56,803 nt of DNA from Firmicutes bacterium CAG:884 (GCA_000433875.1 HF993345.1:1-56803), one strand, 5' to 3'. Positions 43,743 through 53,589 are shown, counted from the first letter of the stretch. Translations and numbers: made by a program. Notes: generated from the sequence alone by a model not told the origin.

Positions 43743-44681
43743 ATGGAAAAAATTACTGTTATATATGGCGGAAAATCATTTGAACATGATATTTCTATTA
43801 GATCATATAAAAGCTTTGCTGAAAACATAAATAAAAAATATCAATTATCAACAATATATGTTGATAAAGATGGATTATGGTACGAAAACAATAAACTTAT
43901 GAACAATATTGTTGATTTCTTAAAAGAACAAGATGTCATCTTCCCACTCATTCACGGAAATATTGGCGAAGACGGAAAATTACAAGGACTATTTGAAACA
44001 TTTGACATAAAATATGTAGGTTCAAACACTATCAGTAGTGCATTAGCAATGGATAAAGCATTCTGCAAAATAATACTAGATAAATATAACATTAAACAAG
44101 TCCCATACGTAATACTAAATAAAAAAACAAAAATCAAAGAAATAACATCTAAACTAAACTATCCTGTTATCGTTAAACCAGCCAATGGCGGATCGAGCAT
44201 CGGTATCAGTATTGCAAATAACGCAAGAGAATTAGTCAAAGCATTAAGTAATGCATTTAAATATGATAAAAAAGTTGTCGTTGAAAAATTTGTTAAAGCA
44301 AGAGAACTTGAAGTCGGTGTAATAGAAAATAATGGAATAATTTGTTCATCAATCGGTGAAATAAAAAGTCAAGGATTCTATGATTTTGATTCCAAATATA
44401 TTAAAGATACCGAAGTTATTGTTAATGCAGACCTAAAAAAAGAAACAAAACTTAAAATCAAAGAATATGCAAGAGAAATATTCAAAATTCTAGAATGCTC
44501 CGGTTTTGCAAGAGTAGACTTTTTATACGATGAAATAAATGAAGAACTATACTTCAATGAAATAAATACCATTCCTGGCTTTACAGACATAAGTATGTTC
44601 CCAAAATTATTTATTAATGATGGTTATAGCTATAGTGAAATAATTGATATATTAATCAAAAATGCAAAAAGACGCCCTTAA
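43743..44681 (+). CDS. ddl: D-alanine--D-alanine ligase
   Basis: This 312-residue ATP-grasp enzyme makes the D-Ala-D-Ala dipeptide for peptidoglycan. It has VIYGGKSFEHDISIRS at the start, HGNIGEDGKLQGLFE, VKPANGGSSIGIS (ATP), VVVEKFVKARELEVGV and the terminal RVDFLYDE, NEINTIPGFTDISMFP. It is somewhat shorter than the usual 340-360 residues. GGAGGTCTT precedes the start. It follows cotJC by 47 bases and ends in a bidirectional terminator. Confidence 0.95.
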   Translation: MEKITVIYGGKSFEHDISIRSYKSFAENINKKYQLSTIYVDKDGLWYENNKLMNNIVDFLKEQDVIFPLIHGNIGEDGKLQGLFETFDIKYVGSNTISSALAMDKAFCKIILDKYNIKQVPYVILNKKTKIKEITSKLNYPVIVKPANGGSSIGISIANNARELVKALSNAFKYDKKVVVEKFVKARELEVGVIENNGIICSSIGEIKSQGFYDFDSKYIKDTEVIVNADLKKETKLKIKEYAREIFKILECSGFARVDFLYDEINEELYFNEINTIPGFTDISMFPKLFINDGYSYSEIIDILIKNAKRRP

Positions 44682-44693
44682 ACGTCTTTTTTT
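44666..44693. terminator. bidirectional terminator between ddl and the 702-residue protein gene
   Basis: AAAAAGACG/CGTCTTTTT (9 bp, loop CCCTTAAA). Both stop codons lie inside the hairpin. Confidence 0.9.
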
Positions 44694-46786
44694 CCTATCT
44701 TTCTCTTTAACTCTCTAACCTTTTCATTATATATTTGATTATCATTTTCTTTTAAACAATCAATTTCTCTAAAGCACCTACTTAATAAACTTTCATTTAC
44801 TTTAACTTGATTTTCTAATACCAAATCCTTTATAAGTTTCATATAAAATATATAAACCTTTAAAGTATGAGGCGTTTTATTATTCAAATAAGCCTCTTTG
44901 GCCTTACTATATAACATTATTATCTGTTCTAAAGTCTTTTTTGAGCCATCATCATTATACTCAAGCAATAATATCGGATATGAATTAGCAAAATCTTTAA
45001 TTTTATCCTTATCAACAATCTCATCAAACAACACCTCAAAACTATAAATTTTTCCATTTATCTTGCGATAAGTTACATTAAGAAATGCCGATATTTTTTT
45101 TATTTGACTAGTAAACTTTCCTTTTTCCGGTATTTGTTTTGTATTATCATAAAAATACTTAATAGCATCTACCTTACCTCTTACATAAGCTTCTGTTTCA
45201 AGTGATAAAACATCATAACAATCATCATAATAATTTTCAATTTCGTCCCTCAATATTTCTTCCTTAACTTGCTTTAAAGTTTCATATCTAAAGTTTAATT
45301 TATTAAGCTGATTATATTGCTTTATATGAGTTAATTCGTGAAAGAAAACAGAAAATGCAAATAAATTATTATTTAATGAATTATCAATCATTCTAGAATT
45401 AAGAGATATACTATAGATATTAGCTTCCCCTTCCTTATTATCAAGCGGAACAATCTTTAATTTAACAGAAGGATAATCAGCATTTTTTATTTTTTCAAAT
45501 AATTTATATAAAATAATTTCAAAATATTCATTTGTTACTTTATAATCAGGATTCTTATGTAAAAAATCAAATATTTTTTTAATATTAACATTTGAACAAA
45601 TACTTCCTGCTTTTATTTCTTCTTTTAAACTAACAATCATCTCATTAACTTCAAAATTTTCAAGGCAATTAACCATTTGTTCCTGATACCTCTCAAGCGG
45701 GACATTTTTATCAATAACATCATATATTGCCATTCTTTTATATTTATCTAAAGAAACTAAATTAAAAATATATTTAAGTTCTTGCTTAGAAATATTAACC
45801 TTTATACGACTAAAAAAATCAATCACATTAATTCTTTTAACAATAGTTTTAGTAAGTATTATATATAAATAAGTATAAATTGTTTTATCATCAATTAATT
45901 TTATTATCGTCTCAATAGTATTTTCATCAAACTTATTAGCGATTACTTCTCTTTCTAAATCTTCTTTAAAATCACTCAAATTATTTGTCATCATTAACAA
46001 AATACTATTTCCATCAATTATTTCTTGCGTATTTGGATTATATAATATTTCTTTTGCAATTTTCACATCAGAATTAGTATATATAATTTGATCAATAACA
46101 TCCTTTGTTAATAAATCAGTAAAATATGGATGCGATAAAAGTTCACATTTATCAAGATTTTTTTGATATATTCTATATAATATTTGGGGTTCTTTTACTA
46201 TTTCCTCAATAACCTTCTCATTATTTAAATAAGGTATTATACTTTTATCACATATATGTTCTATTATATAAAGTATTTCTTCAGGAAATAACTTACTTAT
46301 ATTTGCATTATCATAAAATTCCTTAATATTTTCAGGTAAAACCTTATCTTTTATATAATCTTTTATATCATCATCATCAACAAAAAGTAATAATGGTGCA
46401 TAATTATATTCTTTCTCTAAAAACTTAAAAATATGCTTTTTTAATATTAATTTTTTTATTAATTTAATATTTTCCATTTTTTCAATAATAGTACCAATAT
46501 TATCAAACTGTGCTATATAATTAACAACATTTTCATTACATAAATATTCATATTTGCTTATATCTGTTTGAAGTTCTATATATAAATAAAGTTCAATTGG
46601 AGAAACTGCTTTATAAAAGTTTAAATTACTTAAGAATAACTTTTTTCTATATTCACTTTCAGACCTAAAAAGATTAAATATATATTTAGAATCCTTTAAT
46701 GATTCTACAACCTCATCTGATAATAAAAAATCTATTTTTTCTTGATAATTTTTAATATTTTCAATCTTTTCTATTAACTCTTTCAT
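44678..46786 (-). CDS. hypothetical 702-residue protein with HExxH zinc-protease motif
   Basis: I do not recognise the family. About 430 helical residues are followed by a part with FFHELTHIKQYN (H483, E484, H487) and, 50-60 residues later, DVLSLETEAYVRGK, whose Glu could be the third ligand as in gluzincins. There is no signal peptide or membrane segment, so it appears cytoplasmic. The N-terminal region has regular 30-40-residue helical units and may be a solenoid scaffold. AAGGAGAAC precedes the start. It stands between ddl and typA. Confidence 0.6.
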   Translation of the reverse strand: MKELIEKIENIKNYQEKIDFLLSDEVVESLKDSKYIFNLFRSESEYRKKLFLSNLNFYKAVSPIELYLYIELQTDISKYEYLCNENVVNYIAQFDNIGTIIEKMENIKLIKKLILKKHIFKFLEKEYNYAPLLLFVDDDDIKDYIKDKVLPENIKEFYDNANISKLFPEEILYIIEHICDKSIIPYLNNEKVIEEIVKEPQILYRIYQKNLDKCELLSHPYFTDLLTKDVIDQIIYTNSDVKIAKEILYNPNTQEIIDGNSILLMMTNNLSDFKEDLEREVIANKFDENTIETIIKLIDDKTIYTYLYIILTKTIVKRINVIDFFSRIKVNISKQELKYIFNLVSLDKYKRMAIYDVIDKNVPLERYQEQMVNCLENFEVNEMIVSLKEEIKAGSICSNVNIKKIFDFLHKNPDYKVTNEYFEIILYKLFEKIKNADYPSVKLKIVPLDNKEGEANIYSISLNSRMIDNSLNNNLFAFSVFFHELTHIKQYNQLNKLNFRYETLKQVKEEILRDEIENYYDDCYDVLSLETEAYVRGKVDAIKYFYDNTKQIPEKGKFTSQIKKISAFLNVTYRKINGKIYSFEVLFDEIVDKDKIKDFANSYPILLLEYNDDGSKKTLEQIIMLYSKAKEAYLNNKTPHTLKVYIFYMKLIKDLVLENQVKVNESLLSRCFREIDCLKENDNQIYNEKVRELKRKIGKKDV

Positions 46787-46857
46787 AAAGTTCTCCTTAT
46801 TGACTATTTATTTTATCATTTTTTACTATTTTGTCAAAACAATTTATGTAAAGAAGA

Positions 46858-46882
46858 TTAAAAAAGAAGATTACTTCTTCTT
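46858..46882 (-). terminator. terminator of typA
   Basis: On the minus strand AAGAAGA/TCTTCTT with loop AGTAA is followed by TTTTAA. The stop codon is in the loop. Confidence 0.75.
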
Positions 46883-48685
46883 AGCATCTTCTTTCTTTCT
46901 TAATTCAGTATTTAATATTCTCTTTCTCATTCTGATATTATGAGGAGTAACCTCTACTAATTCATCAAAATTGATATAATCAAGAGCATACTCTAGAGTA
47001 ATAGGCCTTGGTCTTTTTAAAACAACTGTATGATCTTTAGATGATGATCTTGTATTTGTTAGATTTTTACCTTTTACAACATTTACTGCTAAATCATTAT
47101 CTCTATTACATTCACCAACAATCATTCCTTCATAAACTTCAACACCTGGTTCAATAAACATAACACCACGATCTTCAAGTTGACCTAAAGCATATGCTGT
47201 AGATTTACCATTTTCCATTGATACAAGAACTCCAAGAGGTCTTTCACCAACTTCAACATCTTCCATTTTTGCATATTCTTTAAATGTATGATTCATTATA
47301 CCATAACCTTTTGTTAATGTCATAAAGTCGGTTGCAAAACCAATTAATCCACGAGATGGAATAGTATATGTTAATCTTACTAGATTATTATAATTAGTCA
47401 TATTTTCCATATTTCCACCACGGTTCGCTAATTCTTCTATAACATTACCAACACATGACTCATCAACTTCAATTTGTAATTCTTCATATGGTTCACATTT
47501 AACACCATCAATTTCTTTAATAATTACAACAGGTTTAGATACTTGTACCTCAAAACCTTCACGGCGCATATTTTCAATTAGAATACCTAAATGTAATTCA
47601 CCACGACCAGATACAACCCAACTTTCTGCATCATTAGGCGCTACTTTCAAGGAAACATCCTTTTCTGTTTCTTTCATTAATCTTTCTTCTATTTTACGAG
47701 CAGTTAATTGTTTTCCATCCTGACCTGCCATTGGACTAGTATTAACCCCAATTGTCATTTGCATTGTTGGTTCATCGATTCTCAAGCGTGGTAAAGCTTC
47801 TTCTTGACCTATAGTACAAACGGTCTCACCAACTTCAATGTCTGGTAAACCAGAAATTGCAATTATTTCACCTGCTTCAGCTTCTTCAATTTCAACTTTT
47901 TTTAATCCTTTAAATCCAAATAGCTTTGCAATTCTAAATTGTTTTTTACTTTCATCAAGTCTAATACAAGAAACCATTTCGCCAACTTTGACTTTGCCTC
48001 TTTTTACAAGACCAATTCCTATTCTTCCAACATAATCATTATAATCAATTAATGCTGGTTGAAATTGTAAGCCTCCTTCTGCGCTTACTCTTGGATCTGG
48101 TACTGTATTTATTACAGCATCAAGTATTGGCTCCATAGTAGGCTTTTGTGTACTAATATCAGCATCTAAGCTACTTGTTCCATTTATTGCTGATGCATAG
48201 ATTACTGGGAACTCTAATTGTTCAAGTCCTGCACCAAGTTCAATAAATAAATCTAAAACTTCATCAACAACTTCTTTTGGACGAGCTGTTGGTTTATCAA
48301 TTTTATTAACAACAACAACTGGTGTTACACCTGCTGCTAAAGCCTTTTTTAATACGAATCTTGTTTGTGGCATCGTGCCTTCATAAGCATCAACAACTAG
48401 AATAACACCATCAACCATATTCATTATTCTTTCAACTTCACCGCCAAAATCAGCATGACCTGGAGTATCTAAAATATTTATTGTATAACCTTTATATTCT
48501 ATTGATGTTGTTTTGGCAAGTATTGTTATACCTCTTTCCCTTTCAATATCATTAGAATCCATAACACGATCTTGAACCTCTTCATTAGCTCTGAAAGTAT
48601 TAGCAGATGCAAGTAATTTATCTACTAATGTTGTCTTCCCGTGGTCAACGTGGGCTATAATCGCTATATTTTTTATCTTCTTCAT
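46871..48685 (-). CDS. typA: translational GTPase TypA/BipA
   Basis: This 604-residue ribosome-binding GTPase aids 50S assembly and stress responses. Motifs: G1 AHVDHGKTTL, G2 ERERGITILAKT, G3 DTPGHADFGGEVER, G4 NKIDKP and G5 YASAING, then EF-G-like domains III and V and the BipA C-terminal domain (RSSSKDHTVVLKRPRPITLEYAL-type sequence). I chose the ATG at 48685; GAGGG lies 11 bases upstream and abuts the earlier ATG at 48694. It is a core chromosomal gene and marks the left side of the suspected island. Confidence 0.97.
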   Translation of the reverse strand: MKKIKNIAIIAHVDHGKTTLVDKLLASANTFRANEEVQDRVMDSNDIERERGITILAKTTSIEYKGYTINILDTPGHADFGGEVERIMNMVDGVILVVDAYEGTMPQTRFVLKKALAAGVTPVVVVNKIDKPTARPKEVVDEVLDLFIELGAGLEQLEFPVIYASAINGTSSLDADISTQKPTMEPILDAVINTVPDPRVSAEGGLQFQPALIDYNDYVGRIGIGLVKRGKVKVGEMVSCIRLDESKKQFRIAKLFGFKGLKKVEIEEAEAGEIIAISGLPDIEVGETVCTIGQEEALPRLRIDEPTMQMTIGVNTSPMAGQDGKQLTARKIEERLMKETEKDVSLKVAPNDAESWVVSGRGELHLGILIENMRREGFEVQVSKPVVIIKEIDGVKCEPYEELQIEVDESCVGNVIEELANRGGNMENMTNYNNLVRLTYTIPSRGLIGFATDFMTLTKGYGIMNHTFKEYAKMEDVEVGERPLGVLVSMENGKSTAYALGQLEDRGVMFIEPGVEVYEGMIVGECNRDNDLAVNVVKGKNLTNTRSSSKDHTVVLKRPRPITLEYALDYINFDELVEVTPHNIRMRKRILNTELRKKEDAKKK

Positions 48686-48821
48686 AATTTTCATCCCTCT
48701 TTTTTGTACTTTGGTATTATAGCACATTTTTGAATGATGTCAAACTGTTTTTTTAATTTTTTTGTTAATTTTTGTATAATTTTGTATATTTATAAATAAT
48801 TAATATTCCAAAAGATAATGT

Positions 48822-48858
48822 TTAAAAAAAAAGAAACAAAATTATAACATTTTGTTTC
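48822..48858 (-). terminator. terminator of the amidase-LysM gene
   Basis: On the minus strand GAAACAAAAT/ATTTTGTTTC (10 bp, loop GTTATA) is followed by nine T. The TGA stop overlaps the start of the stem. Confidence 0.9.
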
Positions 48859-49933
48859 ACTTAGGAATAACAAGTATTTGACCAATACTTAATAAATTGC
48901 TTGTTAAATTATTTACTTTTTTTAAATTAGAAACACTAACTCCAAACTTATCAGCAATGCTATATAAACTATCACCTGATTTTACTGTATAAGTTCTTGA
49001 TTTACTTGTTTCAGGTATTACTAATTCTTGACCTACTGTCAAAGTATTTGTTGTTAAACCATTTGTTTTTTTTAATTCATCAACACTTATTCCATACTTC
49101 TTAGCAATACTATATAGGCTATCTCCTGCTTTAACAACATATCCTATTTCTCCTTTAACTTCGGGAATAACTAGTTTTTGACCCAAACTTAAATTATTTG
49201 TTGTTAAACCATTAGCTTTTTTTAATTCATCAACGCTTATTCCATATTTCTTAGCAATACTATATAAACTATCGCCTGATTTTACTGTATATGTATTTAT
49301 TTTACTTTCGTTTGTTGGGATTAATAATTGTTGACCAACTTCCAAATTAGTAGAACTTAAATTATTATACTTAATCAACTCATCAACGGATAAGTTATAT
49401 TTTTTGGCAATATTATATAGACTGTCTCCTTTTTGTACAATATATACGGAATAATCTCCTGTAACTGGTTTAGACTCCGTTGGAATCTTTAATGTTTGAC
49501 CTACATTTAATAGATTACTTGTTAAGTTATTTGCATTTTTAAGGTCTTCAACGCTGACTTTGTATTTATTAGCAATACTCCATAAACTATCACCTTTTTG
49601 AACAGTATAATTTGTTCCTGTACCATATCCTATATAATCAAGTATAGCATCAACAACAGCATTAGCATATTTTTCTGCATTATTTTTTAATTGTTCAACA
49701 TCATCACCTTTACTATCTAAAAATCCATATTCAACAAGGACGGGTTCAGTATTACCTGTATTTCTATGAATAAAATAATAATCTTTAGATGTATTGCTTG
49801 GCAATCTTCTTTGATATGCTTCTCTAATATTTTGACCTGCTTTTGCGAGAGAATTCAAAATTTTATTTGATAATGTGCTTTTATTACGCAAAGCATAAAT
49901 TACTTCAGCACCATCACCACCTGGTGAGTTCAT
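48857..49933 (-). pseudogene. N-acetylmuramoyl-L-alanine amidase with five LysM repeats, N-terminal half missing
   Basis: The 358 readable residues begin inside an Amidase_3 domain: NSPGGDGAEVIYAL corresponds to the region just after the conserved H-x-N, and EPVLVEYGFLDSKGDD carries the catalytic Glu. The first part of the domain, with the zinc His and Glu, and any signal peptide are absent, so this cannot be an active enzyme as it stands. Five LysM domains (about 108-357, each starting Y-[TIV]-V-[QK]-x-GDSL) bind peptidoglycan. Upstream of the first ATG the frame hits stops within five codons and the kinase gene ends 14 bases away. It looks like the 3' half of a gene split by integration. 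Confidence 0.75.
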
Positions 49934-49946
49934 TTACCATTAGCAA
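49926..49946. other. probable attachment junction of the integrative element
   Basis: The amidase homology stops at about 49930, exactly where kinase-side sequence begins; the kinase stop is at 49947-49949. A serine recombinase gene lies 1.3 kb away. The exact crossover bases cannot be read without the empty site or the other end. Confidence 0.4.
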
Positions 49947-51191
49947 TTAAATATGTATACTTTCTAAAGTCTTTTTAATTTTTTCTTCTCTTTCAATTTT
50001 GATTCTCAAAGCTTCTTCTTTTTCGTGTCTTTCTCGTTCCCTTTTTGTTTTAACATAATCTGGATAATATCTATTAGCATTATCAACCCATGACTTAAAA
50101 TAATCAATAATTTGTTGCAAACTATTTAAATAACTAGGCGACATATTTGCCATAGCAACGTTATTCTCAAATCTAAATTTTTCAGGTCCAAATCCCATTA
50201 ATTCACCATAACTATTTTTTGTCATACAACCTATCCACTCATCATTTACATTTTTATCTAAATACAAAAATATTTTTCCAATTGCATCATTATATTTAAA
50301 ATCAACCAATTTAGGTGGTTCTAATATTAAAATATCATTTTCATCTTCTTCAGCATACTTTATTTCTTTTAACTTTCTTATTTCTTCTTCTTTCTCACTT
50401 GCTTTAATTAATGCTCTTATTTCATAAATTATATCATCAACGCAATTAAACCTATCACTAGGACTTTGTGAAATCATTTTATCAATAATTTTATCTAGAA
50501 ATGAATATTTTGTATCTACATTAGACACCTTTTTATATGAGTGTCCAAATGGAATTTTTTTAGTAAACATTTCATTAAAGATCAATCCTAGTGCATATAT
50601 ATCTGTTTGGGTAGTTATTACACCATTCTTTTCTCTCTGTTCTGGTGCGGCATATTGAAAATTAGCCATTTTGCTTCCGATTCTTGTTTCTATTTGAGTT
50701 ATTAATTCTTCGGTTGAAAAATGTGCAATTCCAAAATCTGTAATTATAGGAAAGTCATTACCTAACAACAAAATATTTTCTGGTTTTATATCTCTATGTA
50801 TAATTCCTTTTTTATGAAAATATTTAACACCTTCTAATAAATTTATAAATAACTGTATATTTTCCTGAAAAGTGTGGTCTTCATTAATATACATTCTTAA
50901 AGTCTTTTCATAATATGGCATAACATAAAATATTTGTTCTTTATCATCGGTTAGTCCATTGTCTATTATTTTTATTATATTAGCATTATCTGTTTTAATA
51001 CAAAAAGCCATTTCATTTTTAAATCTTTTTATTTTTTCAATAGAAATATTTTTATTTAATAACTTTAAAGCATATACATTTCCATTTGTATCTTCAACCT
51101 TATAGACTTCTGAATTACCACCATTTGCTATATGTTCAACTATTTTATATTGTTCTAAATAACTTCCATATAGTTTTGTACCCTTACGCAT
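49947..51191 (-). CDS. Ser/Thr protein kinase with an unknown C-terminal domain
   Basis: The 414-residue protein has a full eukaryotic-type kinase domain (about 10-265): glycine loop IANGGNSEVYKV, Lys43 (YALKLL), HRDIKPEN at 132-139, DFG at 152-154 and AAPEQ, so it should be active. No membrane helix or PASTA domain is present, unlike the housekeeping PrkC/PknB. Residues 300-385 (IFLYLDKNVNDEWIGCMT..GELMGFGPEKFRF) form a small unknown domain, followed by a charged helix. It lies between the truncated amidase and the recombinase in the same direction. Soluble kinases on islands can be phage-defence proteins (Stk2 type); that role here is inference. Confidence 0.85.
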   Translation of the reverse strand: MRKGTKLYGSYLEQYKIVEHIANGGNSEVYKVEDTNGNVYALKLLNKNISIEKIKRFKNEMAFCIKTDNANIIKIIDNGLTDDKEQIFYVMPYYEKTLRMYINEDHTFQENIQLFINLLEGVKYFHKKGIIHRDIKPENILLLGNDFPIITDFGIAHFSTEELITQIETRIGSKMANFQYAAPEQREKNGVITTQTDIYALGLIFNEMFTKKIPFGHSYKKVSNVDTKYSFLDKIIDKMISQSPSDRFNCVDDIIYEIRALIKASEKEEEIRKLKEIKYAEEDENDILILEPPKLVDFKYNDAIGKIFLYLDKNVNDEWIGCMTKNSYGELMGFGPEKFRFENNVAMANMSPSYLNSLQQIIDYFKSWVDNANRYYPDYVKTKRERERHEKEEALRIKIEREEKIKKTLESIHI

Positions 51192-51238
51192 AATATCAAC
51201 TCCTTAAACTTTAATTAATATTATACTATATTTTCTTG

Positions 51239-52900
51239 TTAATTTTTATTTTTTTCTTTCCTACCATAAGGATTTCTAACTAAATTTCTATTTTCATACA
51301 TAAAATTAATCTCTGATATTACATCATATTTAAACATGATTTTTATGTTTCTATTTTCATCAATTACTATCTTATCTATTAAAGTATTTATTAACTCCTT
51401 TTTAGGTTTCTTTAAATCTAATAGTTCTTTTATCTTTTTAGTATAATCTGGTAGTATATTTGCTTTATTCTTTATATTTTGCTTTTTTATTTTTTCTTCT
51501 TCTATTATATTATTAATCTTTTTTAATTTAGTTTCGGATTCCGTAGATAATTCTTTATATAATTCAGCTGAAATAATATCATTACATCTATCACTATATA
51601 AAGTAGATAATTTATTCATAATTTGTTCTTTTTCTTTTAATAAATCGTTTATTTTTTTATCTGTATCTTCTGTTTCTTTATGAACATTTTTTTGTACTTC
51701 TTTATTTAATTCTTCTATATCTAGTTCTTTTATAAATTTTGATACTGAATTATTAAATCGTTCTAGTATTTGTTCTTCTAAATAATCATATGGATAAAAA
51801 TGTGAACTACATCTTCCTCTCTTTGGATCTCTAGAATATCTATTACAATTAATAGACCAATAATCAAGTTTCTTTCTATAATAAACAGATAGTCTATTGC
51901 CACACTCTTTACAAAATATTTTTCCTTCTAAAATTCTTTTGGGTCTTTCTGTTTTTAAACTATAATTTCTAGTTTTTCTTTTTCCTAAAGAATTAACATA
52001 TTTAAAAGTTTCTTTATCTACTAATGGTTCATGAGTATCTTCAACTATTACCCATAAACTTTCATCTAAAGTTATTTTCTTCTTTGATTTATAATTTACT
52101 TTTGTTTGAGTGTGCTGAACCATATCTCCAGTATAAATTCTATTACTTAAAATTTTCTTTACTGTTGATATATTCCAACTATCTCTATCAATCAATCTAG
52201 AAGAATAATTAGTTTTCTTATATCCTGCTGGTGTGGGTACATTCATATTATTTAATCTTGTTGCTATTTCTGTTGGTCCTATTCCTTCTGCTCTCCACTT
52301 GAATATTTTTTTTACAATTGGTGCAGTTTCTGGATTAGGTATTAAATGTCCTTTATCCAAAGGATCTCTTATATATCCATAACTAGGCCCACTTCCTATA
52401 AATTTACCATTTTTTCTTTTATCATTTAATACATTTCTTATCTTTATAGAATTTTGTTTACTATAATAATCATTACAAGCAATTATAAATGTTGAAGAAT
52501 CATTACTAGCTTGATTTTTAAAACTATCATATGATTCTAGTATAGATATAAATCTTATGTTATTCTCAGGAAAAAATGTTTCAATATAATATCCTGTCAT
52601 AACATGATCTCTACCAAATCTAGATAAATCTTTAACTACCACACAATTTATCTTTTTTTGTTTTATATCCTCTAACATTTTTTGAAATCCTGGTCTATCA
52701 AAATTAGTACCAGAATATCCATCGTCTACATATTCTCCACATAGATTAAAATTATTATTTTTAACATAACTTCTTAGTAATTCTTTTTGATTAATAACAC
52801 TTTCACTATCAGATTCATATTTTTTATCTTTATCTTCTTGAGATAATCTTATATAGATTCCAACATTGAAATCTATTTCAGTTAAGTAAGTATTATACAT
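51239..52900 (-). CDS. large serine recombinase (integrase)
   Basis: This 553-residue protein has the resolvase catalytic domain (about 12-155; S20 in YIRLSQEDKD, and VVVKDLSRFGRDH), the recombinase DNA-binding domain (about 175-290, KKIFKWRAEGIGPTEIATRLN), a zinc ribbon (CKECGNRLSVYYRKK to CNRYSRDPKRGRC) and a C-terminal coiled coil (about 390-480). Enzymes of this kind integrate and excise phages and conjugative or mobilisable elements at att sites. GGAGGATTG precedes the start. It appears intact. Confidence 0.95.
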   Translation of the reverse strand: MYNTYLTEIDFNVGIYIRLSQEDKDKKYESDSESVINQKELLRSYVKNNNFNLCGEYVDDGYSGTNFDRPGFQKMLEDIKQKKINCVVVKDLSRFGRDHVMTGYYIETFFPENNIRFISILESYDSFKNQASNDSSTFIIACNDYYSKQNSIKIRNVLNDKRKNGKFIGSGPSYGYIRDPLDKGHLIPNPETAPIVKKIFKWRAEGIGPTEIATRLNNMNVPTPAGYKKTNYSSRLIDRDSWNISTVKKILSNRIYTGDMVQHTQTKVNYKSKKKITLDESLWVIVEDTHEPLVDKETFKYVNSLGKRKTRNYSLKTERPKRILEGKIFCKECGNRLSVYYRKKLDYWSINCNRYSRDPKRGRCSSHFYPYDYLEEQILERFNNSVSKFIKELDIEELNKEVQKNVHKETEDTDKKINDLLKEKEQIMNKLSTLYSDRCNDIISAELYKELSTESETKLKKINNIIEEEKIKKQNIKNKANILPDYTKKIKELLDLKKPKKELINTLIDKIVIDENRNIKIMFKYDVISEINFMYENRNLVRNPYGRKEKNKN

Positions 52901-52968
52901 TCAATCCTCCAATCTTCTTACTTGACTGAGTATTAAGACAATTTAATAATACCGCATTATTAAAAAAA

Positions 52969-53052
52969 TTACAGCGCATTATTTTCTTTTTCTATCTCTT
53001 CGATAAGATATTTTAAAATAAGATCTTTAAAAGTTATATTATTTTCATTCAT
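52969..53052 (-). CDS. 27-residue small ORF upstream of the recombinase
   Basis: The ORF reads MNENNITFKDLILKYLIEEI and ends EKENNAL. AGGTGTTGCT precedes the ATG. The peptide is a single amphipathic helix and lies 68 bases before the recombinase start on the same strand. Small genes in this place are seen in elements with large serine recombinases. Coding is plausible but not proven. Confidence 0.4.
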   Translation of the reverse strand: MNENNITFKDLILKYLIEEIEKENNAL

Positions 53053-53241
53053 AGCAACACCTACTTAAAGTTATGTTGTTTTTATTTGTTTTAGTATTAT
53101 TTAAATTCATTTTATACCCCTTTTATTCAAAAAAATTCTTATACTTAAACATAAGAATTACTTAATTTAAAGTAACTGCTAATTTAATTTTTTCAAGTAA
53201 ACAAATGCACAAAATTATGAAAGATACGAAATCTAACTACC

Positions 53242-53268
53242 AAAAAAATAATGTCAAAAAGACATTAT
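53242..53268 (-). terminator. terminator
   Basis: On the minus strand ATAATGTC/GACATTAT (8 bp, loop TTTTT) is followed by a T7 tract. No gene ends just before it, so it would end a non-coding transcript from the structured region to its right, or mark a lost gene. Confidence 0.7.
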
Positions 53269-53309
53269 TTACGCGTTTCTAATTTTTAACAGAATATGGA
53301 TGACACCAC

Positions 53310-53400
53310 AGCAAATTCATTTTCCTTCTTTTACAAGGAAAACTTTCCGTAGTAAGTGGTGCAAAACTATTTTCGCACTTTCAAAAAAGCATATATATAA
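53310..53400 (-). ncRNA. structured segment, possible non-coding RNA
   Basis: On the minus strand three pairings are visible: GTGC-AAAA/TTTT-GCAC (one bulged G), TTTTCCTT/AAGGAAAA with a 7-base loop, and GCACCAC/GTGGTGT enclosing the second hairpin. The first and third share GCAC and exclude each other. A terminator follows 45 bases downstream. I recognise no RNA family. Confidence 0.35.
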
Positions 53401-53589
53401 GTATATGCAGTTTATATTCATTTTTTTCTTAAACCCTTAAAACAAAGAATTTAATTATATGCATTTTATTAAAAAAATTATAATTTTTAATATTTTTTCG
53501 TTTTTTTTATAAATAATTGAAAAATATTGCAAAAGATAGAAATAAAGATTAAAAAGAAGAAAATAAAAAATGGGTAGTTTTGCTTAAAC

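Noticed and set aside
49920..49933. The ATG at 49933 as a true start of a complete LysM protein
   Set aside because: It begins in the middle of the Amidase_3 domain and has no good ribosome binding site.
53310..53400. A short protein gene in the hairpin-rich segment
   Set aside because: Every minus-strand frame has stops within about 20 codons and no ribosome binding site precedes an ATG.
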